Part shown: positions 12,212 through 23,538 of the stretch, in pieces
Numbering within the stretch: the stretch's first letter is position 1
Layout: every line of letters starts with the position of its first letter
Source: Galbula dea
Lineage: Eukaryota > Chordata > Aves > Piciformes > Galbulidae
DNA length: 64,000 nt
Reading direction: 5' to 3'
Assembly: GCA_013399015.1 (NCBI GenBank)
Contig: VWZX01001051.1
Span: 62,001 to 126,000 of the forward strand
The notes under the pieces: generated by a model
What the model was told of the DNA's origin: nothing
The model's input: the letters and a program-made list of their open reading frames with translations, nothing else
The model's database searches: none
Translations under genes and position numbers: made by a program

Positions 12212-13756
12212 TGCCGTGTAACAGCTTTCCCACAGCTAACCAGAGGTCACTTTCACACAAAATACTGATATAAAATGTGAGGAAATACAAACATGAGAGG
12301 AAAACCAGAATCCTAATCAACAATGTGCTGTTGATAGCTAATATCCACTATAATTTATTTTGTCCACTGACTAAAAGGAGCCCTTGGGCCAGAGCTCTTG
12401 GCCTGCAAGCCTCAGTATGGCAGCCCCTTGGAAAGGTAAATCTCAAATATCAGAATTAAGGTAGATTTCAGTTTGATTCAGTGAGTAGGAGCAGAGTGTT
12501 TCAAGTCAGAAATGATTGAGCATAATGCTGTAATTACAATTATTTAAAGAAAAAAGTTTAGAATTTTTTTTTAAATGTCAGAGATTTGCTGTTCAGTAAA
12601 AAGATTGAGAAAAAATGTGGGAAAGTAATTCTATTGCTGATATAATGAAATATGGAAACTACAGGTTTTGAGAGCCTTTGAAGGAATTAACTGCTGTATC
12701 ACTATTCTCCCCATAGCAAACTTTCATCAGAAATTTCCCATTAAAATGCCCCCATTAAGAAAGGTAATTTCTATGGTGGAAAATGGAGTTTCTCTCGTGT
12801 AATTCTCTTCAATCTATGTTCTCTAAATATTTTATACTAATCTTAACTCTTACATTGGAAAGAAGAGGAACACAGAGATGCTGTTGAAAAGATTACTGGT
12901 GATTTTTAATCCTTTTTATTATTAAGGGGAATATGTGTTCCCTACAGTAACTAGAAATGAGAGACAATGTCTTATAAGCTGTTTATTTCAGTGTTAAACC
13001 CAGACATTGTTAATACATTGTTATTGAGAAGTTTAATTCAGATTAAAGAAAGGAAATGGGAGTTCAAGCTCTATATTTTTTTAGATGATTTTTCAGTATG
13101 CCTGGCTTCTAGCTGCACGTGTAGGATTTGTTTGATTTTTTTCTGTATGACCTAGGTTAGACAAAGGATCTACAAAGGTTAATTGAAGGCACAAAAGCAA
13201 TGGAGAGCTTGAATTTCCTAGGGCAAATTGCATTAGTCTTTGCTAAGCCCTGTTTGTGCTTAGTGGTTAATGGACAGCTTTTCCTCTGCTTTTTTGCACT
13301 GGGGGCTCCAGGATTGAACTAAAGTGGCATCACCTAGACATGGATGGGAAATGACACTGACTGCCAAGTGTTGTACCTGAGCAGAGGGAAACTGGCAGAC
13401 TTGCTATCTAAGATTCCTGCCAATAACTTTCCTGCCTGCTCCTACCAAGAACATTCAGACACAAAAGAAGATCAGTATTGCAATTACTTTTTGTTTCACT
13501 ATTTTGTTTCCTTTCATTATTTTTACATTTTTTGAGTCTGTTTCCTTCTTAATGTCAGCAAAGTATTATAGAATTTTATAGTTTTTTAAAGTGTCTTTCT
13601 CCCAAAACATAATTTATATTTATATTAAAATATATGGAACGCATTTCCTACTCTAATGACAAGGTAAAAGATGTTTTAACCTTCCCTTTATGTAATTTTA
13701 CTATATTTTGAACAATAAAATTTGTTTTCCACTCAGAACTTCTAATTCTGTGATAT
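12212..13756. other. Unannotated stretch
   Basis: No gene or repeat recognised. Open frames of 60-63 codons at 12277, 12967 and 13344 have no signature. Confidence 0.55.
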
Positions 13757-13813
13757 ACAAAACAAACAAAAAGAAAAACACAACAAAACCCCCCCACCCA
13801 ACCCAACAAAAAG
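13757..13813. repeat. A/C-rich tract with minus-strand G-quadruplex motif
   Basis: The plus strand is almost only A and C. Positions 13789-13804 are seven C, A, three C, AA, three C. The minus strand therefore reads GGGTTGGGTGGGGGGG, which gives four runs of three G if the last run is split, enough for an intramolecular G-quadruplex. It resembles the complement of the G/T-rich tracts at 11.3 and 14.2 kb. Confidence 0.75.
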
Positions 13814-14175
13814 CTTTTCCAGAAGAAATATTTAGAAGGAAATTAAATTTTAGAACCCTTGCAATCAGTGGTCTAGTTTCCACTCTGCCAATCTTGCATA
13901 TCTTTGTTGCTGAAACTGGCAACACTTGCTGCAGCCCCTTGTGTTACATTAACACATACAATGTGGCAGACTGCAAAGGCAGTAGCATTTTGGGGTTTAT
14001 TGCAAATTCAGTGGCAGAACTCCCTTTGCCTTCAAAGTGGGCAAATACCCCCCACACAGAGCAGTACTGGCCATGCATCAAAACTGGCCATAGCAAAACA
14101 GGCTGGGAAATTTCTCATCCTGCAGAAGAAGCTCAGAGTTTCTGATGAAAGAAAAGCCTTACCTTTTTAATATTT
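13814..14175. other. Unannotated stretch with open frames
   Basis: The longest open frame of the window (13708-14145, 145 codons) begins in the A/C-rich tract and runs through here. A second frame overlaps it (13904-14170). Neither shows a domain, a splice context or a known family, so both are treated as chance. Confidence 0.5.
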
Positions 14176-14212
14176 TGTTGTTGTTGCTGTTTGGGGTTTT
14201 GGGGGGGTAAAA
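14176..14212. repeat. G/T-rich tract
   Basis: TTGTTGTTGTTGCTG is followed by GGGGTTTTGGGGGGG, with long G runs on the plus strand. Low-complexity; three potential G runs are visible. Confidence 0.7.
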
Positions 14213-17200
14213 AACATTTCTTGTTCTACAGTTGATCCTACATCTGTAAATATGCTTTATGCTTATGTATGCAAATTTCTTTACAGGATATTGTCTCCAT
14301 GTTTATGAATTGCTCTTAATATTTGATCAAGACTACTGTTACCAATTTTCTCATTGCTTACACAGTATAAGAAAAATACACAAACAAAATTCTTTGAGAA
14401 GTCCTACTTCTTTTGAAACACCTCCTGGTATAGGACAGAATGCTGAAATTTCCAAAAATGCATGTGGTGTGCTCTCAGAAATGTAAACAATGTTTTCTTC
14501 CCTTTTATAGTGTAGCAGGTATATTGTGTTGGTTTTAATTACTTCATCCTCTTAGATAAGCAGACAGTTTCAAAACTGTTTTCTTCTCAATGTAAGTGGC
14601 AGATACAATATTAGGGAGTTTGTAGCAATCTCAAACAAGGGCATGGTTATATAGAAAGCTGAAAACAATTGTGTCTTCATCATAAATGTTTTCAAAACAT
14701 TTTCAAATCATTTCAAGAATATTTCTTTAGATAATAATTCTAACATGAGAGACACACCACAACACTATGCCAAATAATCAGTTCAGATTATTGGAAGAAA
14801 CAATATTACAAACCCTAGGCATCAAATAAAATAATCTGAAAATAGAATTTAGTAGCTACCAAAAGAAAATACACATTATGTTAAGTAATCAGGAAATAAA
14901 TTTTTGACGGATGATTAAGTCAAATTCATAGTTGAATAGTGCTTTAAAATGTTTTCAAATATTTTACTTTTTAGATTGGCTTTTACATAAATATTGAACC
15001 CTTTAGTATTTAAACTGTTTTTATGTTATTACTTGATACATAAAGTTTTGATTACAGAGAAAAAATCACTTGACATTTAGCTTAAAATCTGTTGCCAACA
15101 AAGTATGCAAAGTGTCTATTTATTATCATCCTGCTCTCATTGATATAGTTATTATTCCATTTAAGAATAGTAATCATAATAAATTTGAGTGCCATGACAA
15201 AGTGAAATGATAATTCATATTCTTAGATTTGAACTCTAGGTCTCTGTGTTTTGTTTCCATTATGGTTTGCTGGTCTTCCAGTGCCTATCTCCTTTCTAGT
15301 GTATGGGATCACCTATATTGGTGGAGGTAAGGAAAGAAGGGTAATAAAATCTTTATTAAAGGTATTACTCATCATAAACACTGTAGAGTTTTAGGAAAGT
15401 TATAGTTTAGGGTGTGTTAGAGGCTTTTGTTTGTTTCTTTAATTTGTGTGGTTTTTCTAATCCTCATACTTAAAACCAGTTTTATCCTAAATATTTAATT
15501 TCAGGAGAAATTGTAAGGAGAAACTAAGATGGAAGAAAACTAATCTGTTTATGGTTATTTATGCAAGTATTGCTAACTCACTGTGCCTATATAAATTGAT
15601 TTTACATAAATGACATTTTACATTTTTTTTTTTTAGTTTACATACTGAATAAACAAAAAAGTCTTAATTCCTCCACAGGTTTTGGTGTTTTCCCCACCAG
15701 TTTTGTTTCTTTCTAGCCAAAGAACTGATCTCACTCAATTATAATGTACTGGTAAATCAGTGTTTTTATATGCAAGATGTAAGCTACATTATCTTCAGTA
15801 ATTACTTTTTGAGATACAGTTTTCTTGCACATTTCAGTCCTTTGAAATGAGCAGAGGAGCAAGCTGGCCACAGCTTTCTTTCACATCAGCTTTCTAACAG
15901 AGGGGGAAATGTGTTAAGATCCCTGCAGAACTTCAATACACAGCTTGACTATTTTAGCAGGTACCAAATTTGTTTACCTTCTGAAATAATGTTCTTCAGT
16001 TTATATTCTTTTCTTCAGTGCCACTGTAGCTGATCTATTAGTGGATGTACATGCAAAAAATTAAATACTATGGAAAAAAGAGGGTGAAAATGTGAGGAAA
16101 AACATTTATGTATTTTGAATTAGGATTCCTAACTCATGGATAGAAATATGTCCATCTTATGCCTCAGATCATAACATCAACTCAAGTTCAATGTGTATTC
16201 TTTTCATTTATTTGAAAAATACAGATATGCATTTTCTCTGGAAAAAAAAAAAAAAATGTACTATTTATTCCTATAGAATGGCAGGATATCCACATATTTA
16301 AAAGAAAAGTGATGCATATAATAAATATAACTGACAGATCATTAAACTATAAGCTTAAAAATAAATGAAGACTTTTAGATATATTGTTTTTTAAAAAGAC
16401 CATGTAAATAGAAGTCTAGTTTGGACAGGCAGTTGTCTACTGTATACATGTACTGGCTTTCAGAGAGCATATGGGCAATTTCTCTTCATTGCTCACTTCA
16501 TTGGTTAAATTCAAACTAAGCAGTAAAAATGTTCATTTATTCATGTGAACCAATGTGCAAATCACTGAACTGAAGAAAAGCTGAGTGAGCAATGAAGAAA
16601 AGATGGAATTTGTTTTAGATATGAAGTCTAAGACCAAGTGCTTTATGATATATACAGTATATCTTAAAAGTATATAGCAAATTTATGTCATATCATCCCT
16701 CTGCTGTTCCAGTCTTGGGTGAACTACATCACTTTCCTGAGCAGAATTTAAGAGCACTGCAAGGTTTTGTCACTGTCTCCTGGAAATGCAAGGAAGGGAT
16801 GGATCAACATAGTGTGAGTACCACTGACTACTGTAACATTGGTGGGGAACAGGAAAACTGGGTCAGGTGTGGGGGTGTGATCTTCCCCTCTCTAACTGTG
16901 GTGACACTAGTGATTGTGTCTGTGGCAGAGCAAAAAATGGCCATAGAAATGATAGCTCAGCTTCTCTTATCAGACTCAATAAAGCTGCTTAATTAAGAAG
17001 GGAATGCAGCATCATTTTAAAAATCAAGGCATCATTGGCTTAAAATATCAACCATATACTTAAAACAAATTTTAGTTTGAAATACTGGTACTCAGCTTCC
17101 ACCACTGAGAATTTTTGTTTTAATTATTAAAGCACTCGTAACAATGGATACGTGTCTCTGAAAAGGAATATTCCATCACTCAGTAATTCTTGCCTCCCCA

Positions 17201-17403
17201 TGGCAGTGCAACAATTTAAATTCAGTCATCACCAAATCTCTCCAAGGTCTGAAAAAGCATTAGAATACTACAGTTAATAATCTTTGTGAATCCTTTATAT
17301 AACTTCATTTTCTATAATACATAGAAGTGTAATTTTGCATTTTTTAGATACTTATCCATATATGTATTTTCCAGAAAGATATTGTTCAACAGCTGTTATC
17401 AAA
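14213..17403. other. Unannotated AT-rich stretch with one long hairpin
   Basis: No gene or recognised element. There are a T run at 15624-15636 and an A run at 16242-16255. The inverted repeat at 16476-16605 is listed separately. An open frame at 16685-16996 (103 codons) has no family signature. Confidence 0.55.
16476..16605. repeat. Imperfect 130-bp stem-loop, 15-bp perfect outer arms
   Basis: TCTTCATTGCTCACT (16483-16497) is exactly complementary to 16584-16598. Inside it, CATTGGTT (16499-16506) pairs with AACCAATG (16548-16555). The right side has a 28-base unpaired bulge between the two arms. Weak pairing continues outward to about 16476/16605. A single-strand fold is therefore plausible, but the large asymmetric bulge is unlike a microRNA precursor. 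It could be a tiny inverted-repeat element or a chance palindrome. No target-site duplication was identified. Confidence 0.7.
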
Positions 17404-17515
17404 TGAAAATTCAACCTTTTATAAAAACAAAAACACCTTGTAAGAACAAAACAAAACCAAAAAGAAAACCACAAAACAAACCAACTTGCAAAACCAACCC
17501 CCAAACCCAGCAGAT
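17404..17515. repeat. A/C-rich low-complexity tract
   Basis: Mostly A with C, in patterns such as AACAAAACAAAACC and AACCAACCCCCAAACCC. The minus strand is T/G-rich. It is of the same class as 13757-13813. Confidence 0.75.
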
Positions 17516-19942
17516 TTACAGTATATTTATGTGAAAGATATCTGGGGAGTAAATACTTTAGCAGAGGTGTACGGTGCAGATGTGAGTGGTGCCATGGTGC
17601 AGAGTGGCACATGGCAGGACTGACACAGGCTCTTGTCACCCAGAGACATGTCTAAGGGATGCCACTGCTCCTTGTTGTCACTGAGCCTTCCACACTGGGG
17701 ATGCAATAAGTAAAAAGCTGCATCCACATGTATGAGCAGACAGGACAGGTGACCCTAAACTGACCAACGAGGTATTCCATTATGTATATGTAATATTCAG
17801 TATAAAGCTGAGAGGTCACAAGTTTCAATTTCTCTTCTTCAATGGCTGGCATTCAAGGATGACTATGTCTATTCTGCTTTTAATCCCAATCCATGTGTAC
17901 TTCAATTCACTTCCAGAATCCAGATCCTGAATCTGGTTCCTGTGTGCTGCTGACTTCAGTCTGGGACTTCCCCAGTGCCTGCCACAGCAGACGATGGTGA
18001 TGTAATTTGCCATCAAGGGTTTGGGTTTGATATCACTTTTGTATATATTTATATGCATTTAATCTTTTTGTTATAATTTTCATTAAAGCTGTTTCAGTTT
18101 TCTAATCCATAAATCTTTTCCCTTATTCCCTTTCTCTTCCCCTTTGGGAAGAGGAGTTTATAGAAAGCATCTGTCATTCATCTAGTGACCCCTGACACCG
18201 GTGTAAAAATCCAGGTTGTTGCATTCCTGCTATGAGACTCTGAAAGGCTCACTGCAAGATTGGCATAATGGCTGTGAATGGGAAAATGTTAAGACAACTG
18301 TATGTGCAGCTATTGAAACAATCAGGGTTGCATAAAATAAAGTGACATAAAATAAAGAAACATTATGTAGTATGAGACAGGATAAAGGGCTAGCTTTACA
18401 ATATAAATATTTAAGACCAAAGTAAATTTAATGGGTTTCAGAAACATGCAAGTCACTCAGAGCAGCCACCATCAGGACCCTGAAGGAGGACTCCAACCTG
18501 CCCTTCTTGTAATGTTTATAAACACCTCTTTTCTTAAACTTGCAATCCAGCATGGTTCTCATTTCTTTTCATTGCATTAGTATAGACTTCCATTAGTACT
18601 AATTATCCTTTTAGTGTCTTATATCAGACTATTAATAAGTGCTGTAATGGATGTTGCATAAATTAGCTCCCTTCTGAACTGGGAGAGAAGATTGGAAGAT
18701 CTTTGGGGCAAGAATTATTCCTTCTTTTTCTATCTAAACAGTCCCCAAGTGTAACTAGTCTTTCTTATCTTGGTCAAAGGCTCACAAGCGTTTCTGTAAT
18801 AGAAACACAAAGGCCCACATGCCTTTGCCAGTGCAGGATTTAATGTAGCTAACATGGTGCAGAGGGAGTTCTAAGCCCCAAGCTGGGACCATGAGAGATA
18901 CTTTGTTGCATCTTGGACCCTGTAATAATTACAACAAATGTTATTCTGTAGCCTTCTCAGCATTGTTGACCAAAGCCTTACAAAAGCATGATACGAAAAT
19001 TTAACAGAAGAATAATTTAATTCATATTCCTGCTGTGACTTATGTTTTACAATTGTAACCAGTTCTCTCAATGTTACAAAATAAATGCTTACATGTAAAA
19101 TAGGTAAATGTATTATATTTTACATGTAGCCTGAGGGCAAAGTAAACATGTCAGACTAACTCCCAGCACTTTCATAGCTAAAAACCACATAATCTAAAAA
19201 ACCTTCATATTTTATTTTATTTTGATGAATATTTATGTTCAGATACTTAAAAGCAAGCAGTGATAGTAACAGATCCTGAGGATGCATGGTAACAAGCAGG
19301 GTTAAAGAAATGCCATGTCAGTGTTTTATCACAATCATATTGCACAGAAAGAATTTATTTCAGCTGATCTGTGCAATGGTTATGGGAATAACAATCATGG
19401 ACCTCCTACCCTTTAATCTCCAGACTCTTAACACTGAATATAATAAAAATGTGTGTGTTTGCACACATTCATGCAAATAAATATTGACAATGAAGCCACC
19501 ATTTTACACTCTGGCAGTGCTGCACTAAAGAGAGAACACTTTCATAACTGTGCTTTCCAATGAGTGCAAACAGAGAAATTAAATGCTGCGGGGGAGTGGG
19601 GAGTGACAACAAAATGAGACACAGTTTGTACATCTAAGCCTCCAGTCTTAAAATTCAGGTATCATAGTTATATCCCCAGTCATGTATCCCTCTCATTAGC
19701 AGTGAATAAACCAGGCCACATGTCACAGAGCATTAAGTACATGCCATAGCACAAAAAGAGCAACTGGAAAATGAAAGTAAATAATTTGGTTCCCATTTGT
19801 TTCAATAGAAATTATTTTTCAGGGAGCTATGCTAACTTGAGCCTTTGAAGAATTCCTGAAGAGCTGGAAAATGGGGTGAAATTCAGCTTATCCTAAATTT
19901 AGGTCTCTGGTGCGTGAGTACCAGCATGAGTATTAAGATGCC
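17516..19942. other. Unannotated stretch with small direct and inverted repeats
   Basis: No gene is recognised. A 12-bp direct repeat CATAAAATAAAG lies at 18331-18342 and 18346-18357. The inverted repeat at 19090-19128 is listed separately. Overlapping minus-strand open frames at 17352-18058 have no shared family signature. Confidence 0.55.
19090..19128. repeat. Perfect 13-bp inverted repeat, 13-base loop
   Basis: TACATGTAAAATA (19090-19102) is exactly complementary to TATTTTACATGTA (19116-19128); the loop is 13 bases. Each arm contains the palindrome TACATGTA. The stem is AT-rich and weak, and no transposon terminus or gene is next to it. Confidence 0.8.
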
Positions 19943-19980
19943 TGTGGCATTAAGGCCTAGTTTTCTGTGTGAAAGAAACT
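19943..19980 (+). mobile_element. LTR 5'-terminus-like fragment, related to the LTR at 45111
   Basis: The first 36 bases (from TGTGGCATTAAGG) match the first 36 bases of the LTR nested in CR1 at 45111 at 33 positions. They share the run CCTAGTTTTCTGTGTG followed by AAAGAAA. Both start with TG, as LTRs do. Beyond about 19980 the two sequences no longer align by eye, so this is either a truncated copy, a diverged subfamily sharing only its terminus, or a chance-preserved piece. No 3' end was found downstream. Confidence 0.55.
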
Positions 19981-22506
19981 AAGCTCTCATTTGGGTTGCT
20001 AGCACAGTTAGGGGAGGTGGGAAATGAACATGAGGGTACAGAGGAAGCTAAAACACCTCTGTACCATGGCTGCATCACTAAAATCAGTGGCTGAGATGAA
20101 ATTAGGGTCTCTCTCCCAACATTTGCCTGCCCCTTAAGTGGAGAGTGTCCCCAGATCCCACACTGAACCCTTGCAGGAGAAATAATCACCGTAGGGCCAG
20201 TGAATGTCCACCTCTGCCTCTGATCCTCCCCCCACTCGCCTCTCCTCAGTCACCAGCCTGCAGAAGCCAGGGCTTCCTGGTAAAGGGCTGAGATAGTGGC
20301 ACCAGTTAACAACTGGAATAATCCAAATACACACACTAGGGGAGTCAAAAGTTTCCAGTCAAGTGATGCCTTTTATTTTTATGTGTTTTTTTCTTCACAT
20401 AAATATTACATAAAGGGCCCTGTTTGAAAAACATCTTCAGATAGAAAAGATGGGCACAGAAATACTAGAAAAAACTGTTATTTATTCCTATCATCAACTG
20501 ACTTTTTTTTTGCACATGAATGGGATGATTCAGCCTTTACTAGGCCACATCATTTTGATTTGGATGGCTGCCTGAATCATTTGCTAAATAAGAAGCTATT
20601 CGGTATCTCTTTTTCTCCTCCTCATTTGACCTGTGTTTCCATGGACCATTTAGCATACACCTTCTATTTCACATTTTTGTTTGTTTGTTTTAAATGGCTT
20701 TGTTCACCTTTCTGGAGAACACTCTGACTGAGGGTTAGCCTCGCTCTCTGGATAGTGCCCACATTCCTGATACTGAGCCTGTGGGGAAAGTAGTGGAAAA
20801 TGTCATAATTCAAGAGAAAATACAATTTTGTGATTCCATAATTTGGCCACGTCCTTGAAATGAATGACCCCTGGGTTTCACCCTCTGATGCCTGACTATT
20901 TCTTGTGTTCTATCCCATCAGACTAGCTACTATAAAATACAAAACTGTGTTTCCAGTAGCCTTAGTTCAAACTCTTTCTTTCTCATTATCGATCTTGATC
21001 TGATAAGTTTTATGAGAGGTTGTTTGAGGTATTTAAAGCTACTATTTTGATTCCTAGACTTTTCCCCCCAACAAGTAAGTACTATTAAGTACTATTAAAC
21101 TTCTTGGGAGGCCTTGGAATAGTCTACTGTGACAGTGTGTCCAATTCAGCATGGATAATCTCCACCAGAAAATCAACTGACAACTTTATTTTAGCCTTAA
21201 CATAGAACATCTGTGTATCATAGATCATTTGTGGGTGACATTGTGCTGATGAGACTGTTAAACTTGTTATGATTGTTGTTAGATACAATGAGTGTAGAAA
21301 ATATGAGATTTAAGCCATAGGATACGTTAGAAATGACAACTAATTTTAACTGTGTACGTGATTACCAGATCTGTCTGTAGGATGGCATACCTAGGAGGTT
21401 GACTATTTGTGTAGAGATCAAAATTCTAAATCAATTATCTATTATAAAACAGTAAAACTCTCATGAACAGCATCTGTATATAAATATTTTGAGTAAGCCT
21501 TTGCCTGCACCAAATTTATAAATCTCTATGCATTGCTAAATCTTTGTTAAAAACAACAAGGAGATAATTTCTGAGTGTTTGCAGTCCGCAGTGCATAGGG
21601 AGGAGTGAAGATGTGATTAGCAATATTTTACTGTATAACTATAGAACAGTGTAGGAGTAAGAAGGAAGACAAAGACCTCAATGCCAACTACAAAATATAG
21701 TAACAATTGTTTCTTTTTTTTTATGCCACTTGCATTACTACTCAGCTTTTAAAACCTATGTAAAATGTGTACCTCAGAAATGTATTTCCCTACAAGATGT
21801 GTACTTCCTGATGCAAATTTCTTGAGGCTGACACATTTCTAATAGTTTTTGGGTGACTAGTACTGGAACAAAAAGTAGAGGGGCTGAATTTATTGGAAAG
21901 GACTGAGAAATAGCTATGAAGGGTCAAAAATTAGAATGACTGTGGAAAAATTACATCCAACAACATCCAGTGATTGCACTGAAATGATTCTTCATGAAGC
22001 TAAATTTAAAATAGATTTGTTAAGATGCAGGAAATAACTACAGAGGGGAAAGAAAGAGAGCAGGAAAATTATTTTCAGCAAGCTGCAAGATTGCACTGGA
22101 AAACAACTCATTGTGACACAAAATTTTTAAAAATAACTTTTTAACTTTTAATATGAGATTGAAAGTTTACTGAATATCTTCTGTGAAAATAAATATTTGG
22201 GTCATGAAATTGTTAGGTGTCTCTGTCATTGTTGTAAAAAGGATGAGAGCTTTCCTTCCAAACCCAAATTTCCATGTATAATCTGTTTAGCATTCAGTGA
22301 TACCTCATTATCATCACAGAATAATTGAAGCAGAATGGTCTAGTAGTTTGGTTTGCATTATTCTATTTCATGAGTCCTTTCCCTAAATCTAATTCAGTTT
22401 AGAAAAGCTGCATTGTTACTGTCTTTTGCAAATTGGGTTGATGTCCTTGCCTTGCTACATCTTCCAGCACTGATTTATAACTATATAGTAAACCATTTCT
22501 GTCGTG
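19981..22506. other. Unannotated stretch
   Basis: About 19981-20330 is G+C-richer than its surroundings and could be the body of a diverged LTR starting at 19943, but I could not match it. Two 10-bp tandem copies of AAGTACTATT lie at 21077-21096. No gene is seen. Confidence 0.5.
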
Positions 22507-23538
22507 TGTTGACCCTGGCTGGATGCCAGGTGCTCACCAAAGCCACTGTATCACTCCCTCTCCTCAGTTGGGCAGGGGAGAAAATATAACAAAAGGCTCA
22601 TGTGTTGAGATGACAGGGAGATCACTCTAATTACTGTCATGGGCAAACCAGAATCAACTTGGGGAAATTAGTTTAATTTATTGCCAATCAGGTAAGAGTA
22701 GGATAATGAGATATAAAACCAAATCTTAAAACACCTTTCCGCAACCACTTCATCCTCCAAGGCTCAGTTTCAGTCCTGATTTTCTCTAGCTCCTCCTCCT
22801 GGGCAGTAAAAGGGGATGGGGAGTGAGGGTTGCGGTCAGTTTATCACATCACTCCTTCTCCTCAGGGAGAGAACTCATGCTCTTCCTCTGACTCAGCATA
22901 AGATCACTCCCATGGGAGACAGTTCTCCATGAACTTCTACAATGCAAGTCCTTCCTATGGGTTGCAGTTCTTCACAAATTTCTCCAGTCTGGATCCTTTC
23001 CACAGGGTGCAGTTCCCAGGAATAAGCAGCTGCAGAATGGGTCCTCTGCAAAGTCCCAAGTCCTGCCAGCATACCTCGTCTAGCATGGGTTTCTTTGTCC
23101 GTGGATTCACAGGTGGATTTCCCATTAGGTCATTTCTCTTTCAGGCATTCACCTGCAGCATCGTGGGGGTCATCCATGGGATGCAGGTGGATACCTTCTC
23201 CACCGTTAGCCTCCAAGAGATGCAAGGGAGCAGCCTGCCTCACCATGCTCCTCACCACAGGCTGCAGGAGAATCTCTGCTCCAGTGCCTGAAGCACCTCT
23301 TTCCCTTCCTTCTTCATTGACCTTTGTGTCTGAAGAGTTGGTTCTATCACAAATTTTCTCCCCTCTCTTTGGCTTCAACTGCCATTGCTAATGGGCTTGG
23401 CCTTGGCCAGCGCTGGGTCCATCTGGAGCCAGCTGGCATTGCTCTGTCAGACATAGGGGAAGCTTCTACCAGGTTCTTATAGAAGCCACTCCTGGAGCAC
23501 TCTCACTGCAAAACCTTGCCACAAAAATCAAATACTCA
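22507..23538 (-). mobile_element. Solo endogenous-retrovirus LTR, about 1.03 kb, antisense
   Basis: From memory this resembles a 1-kb avian ERV LTR. On the plus strand it runs from TGTTGACCCTGGCTGGATG to AAATACTCA, so both strands show the TG...CA ends. On the minus strand a polyadenylation hexamer AATAAA lies at 22682-22677 near the LTR 3' end, and a TATA-like CTATAAG near 23480, which fixes the orientation as minus. About 22910-23280 holds several degenerate units of roughly 40-70 bp built around a CTTCTCCAG...GGGTCC...GGGTGCAG theme. Open frames at 22929-23391 on both strands lie wholly inside and are not genes. No retroviral internal region flanks it, so it is a solo LTR. I could not find a convincing target duplication. 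Confidence 0.85.
22910..23280. repeat. Degenerate tandem units inside the 22.5-kb LTR
   Basis: Units related to GGGTCCTTTCCAC-GGG-TGCAG recur (for example AGTCCTTCCTATGGGTTGCAG near 22947, GGATCCTTTCCACAGGGTGC near 22991, and later GGGATGCAGG near 23178). Unit lengths are unequal and diverged, as expected of an internal LTR expansion that has since decayed. Confidence 0.6.

Noticed and set aside
13708..14145. Longest open frame of the window, 145 codons, plus strand
   Set aside because: It starts inside an A/C-rich low-complexity tract (Lys/Asn/Thr/Pro run), has no domain, and its length is expected by chance.
19943..20370. A complete LTR from 19943 bounded by GATGCC on both sides
   Set aside because: The sequence before the second GATGCC does not end in CA and nothing else aligns with the 45-kb LTR beyond 19980.
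20915..20945. CTAGCTACTATAAAATAC resembling part of the 33-kb LTR
   Set aside because: The likeness ends after about a dozen bases; neighbouring LTR blocks are absent.
23130..23391. Open frames within the 22.5-kb LTR
   Set aside because: They come from LTR tandem units, not a host gene.
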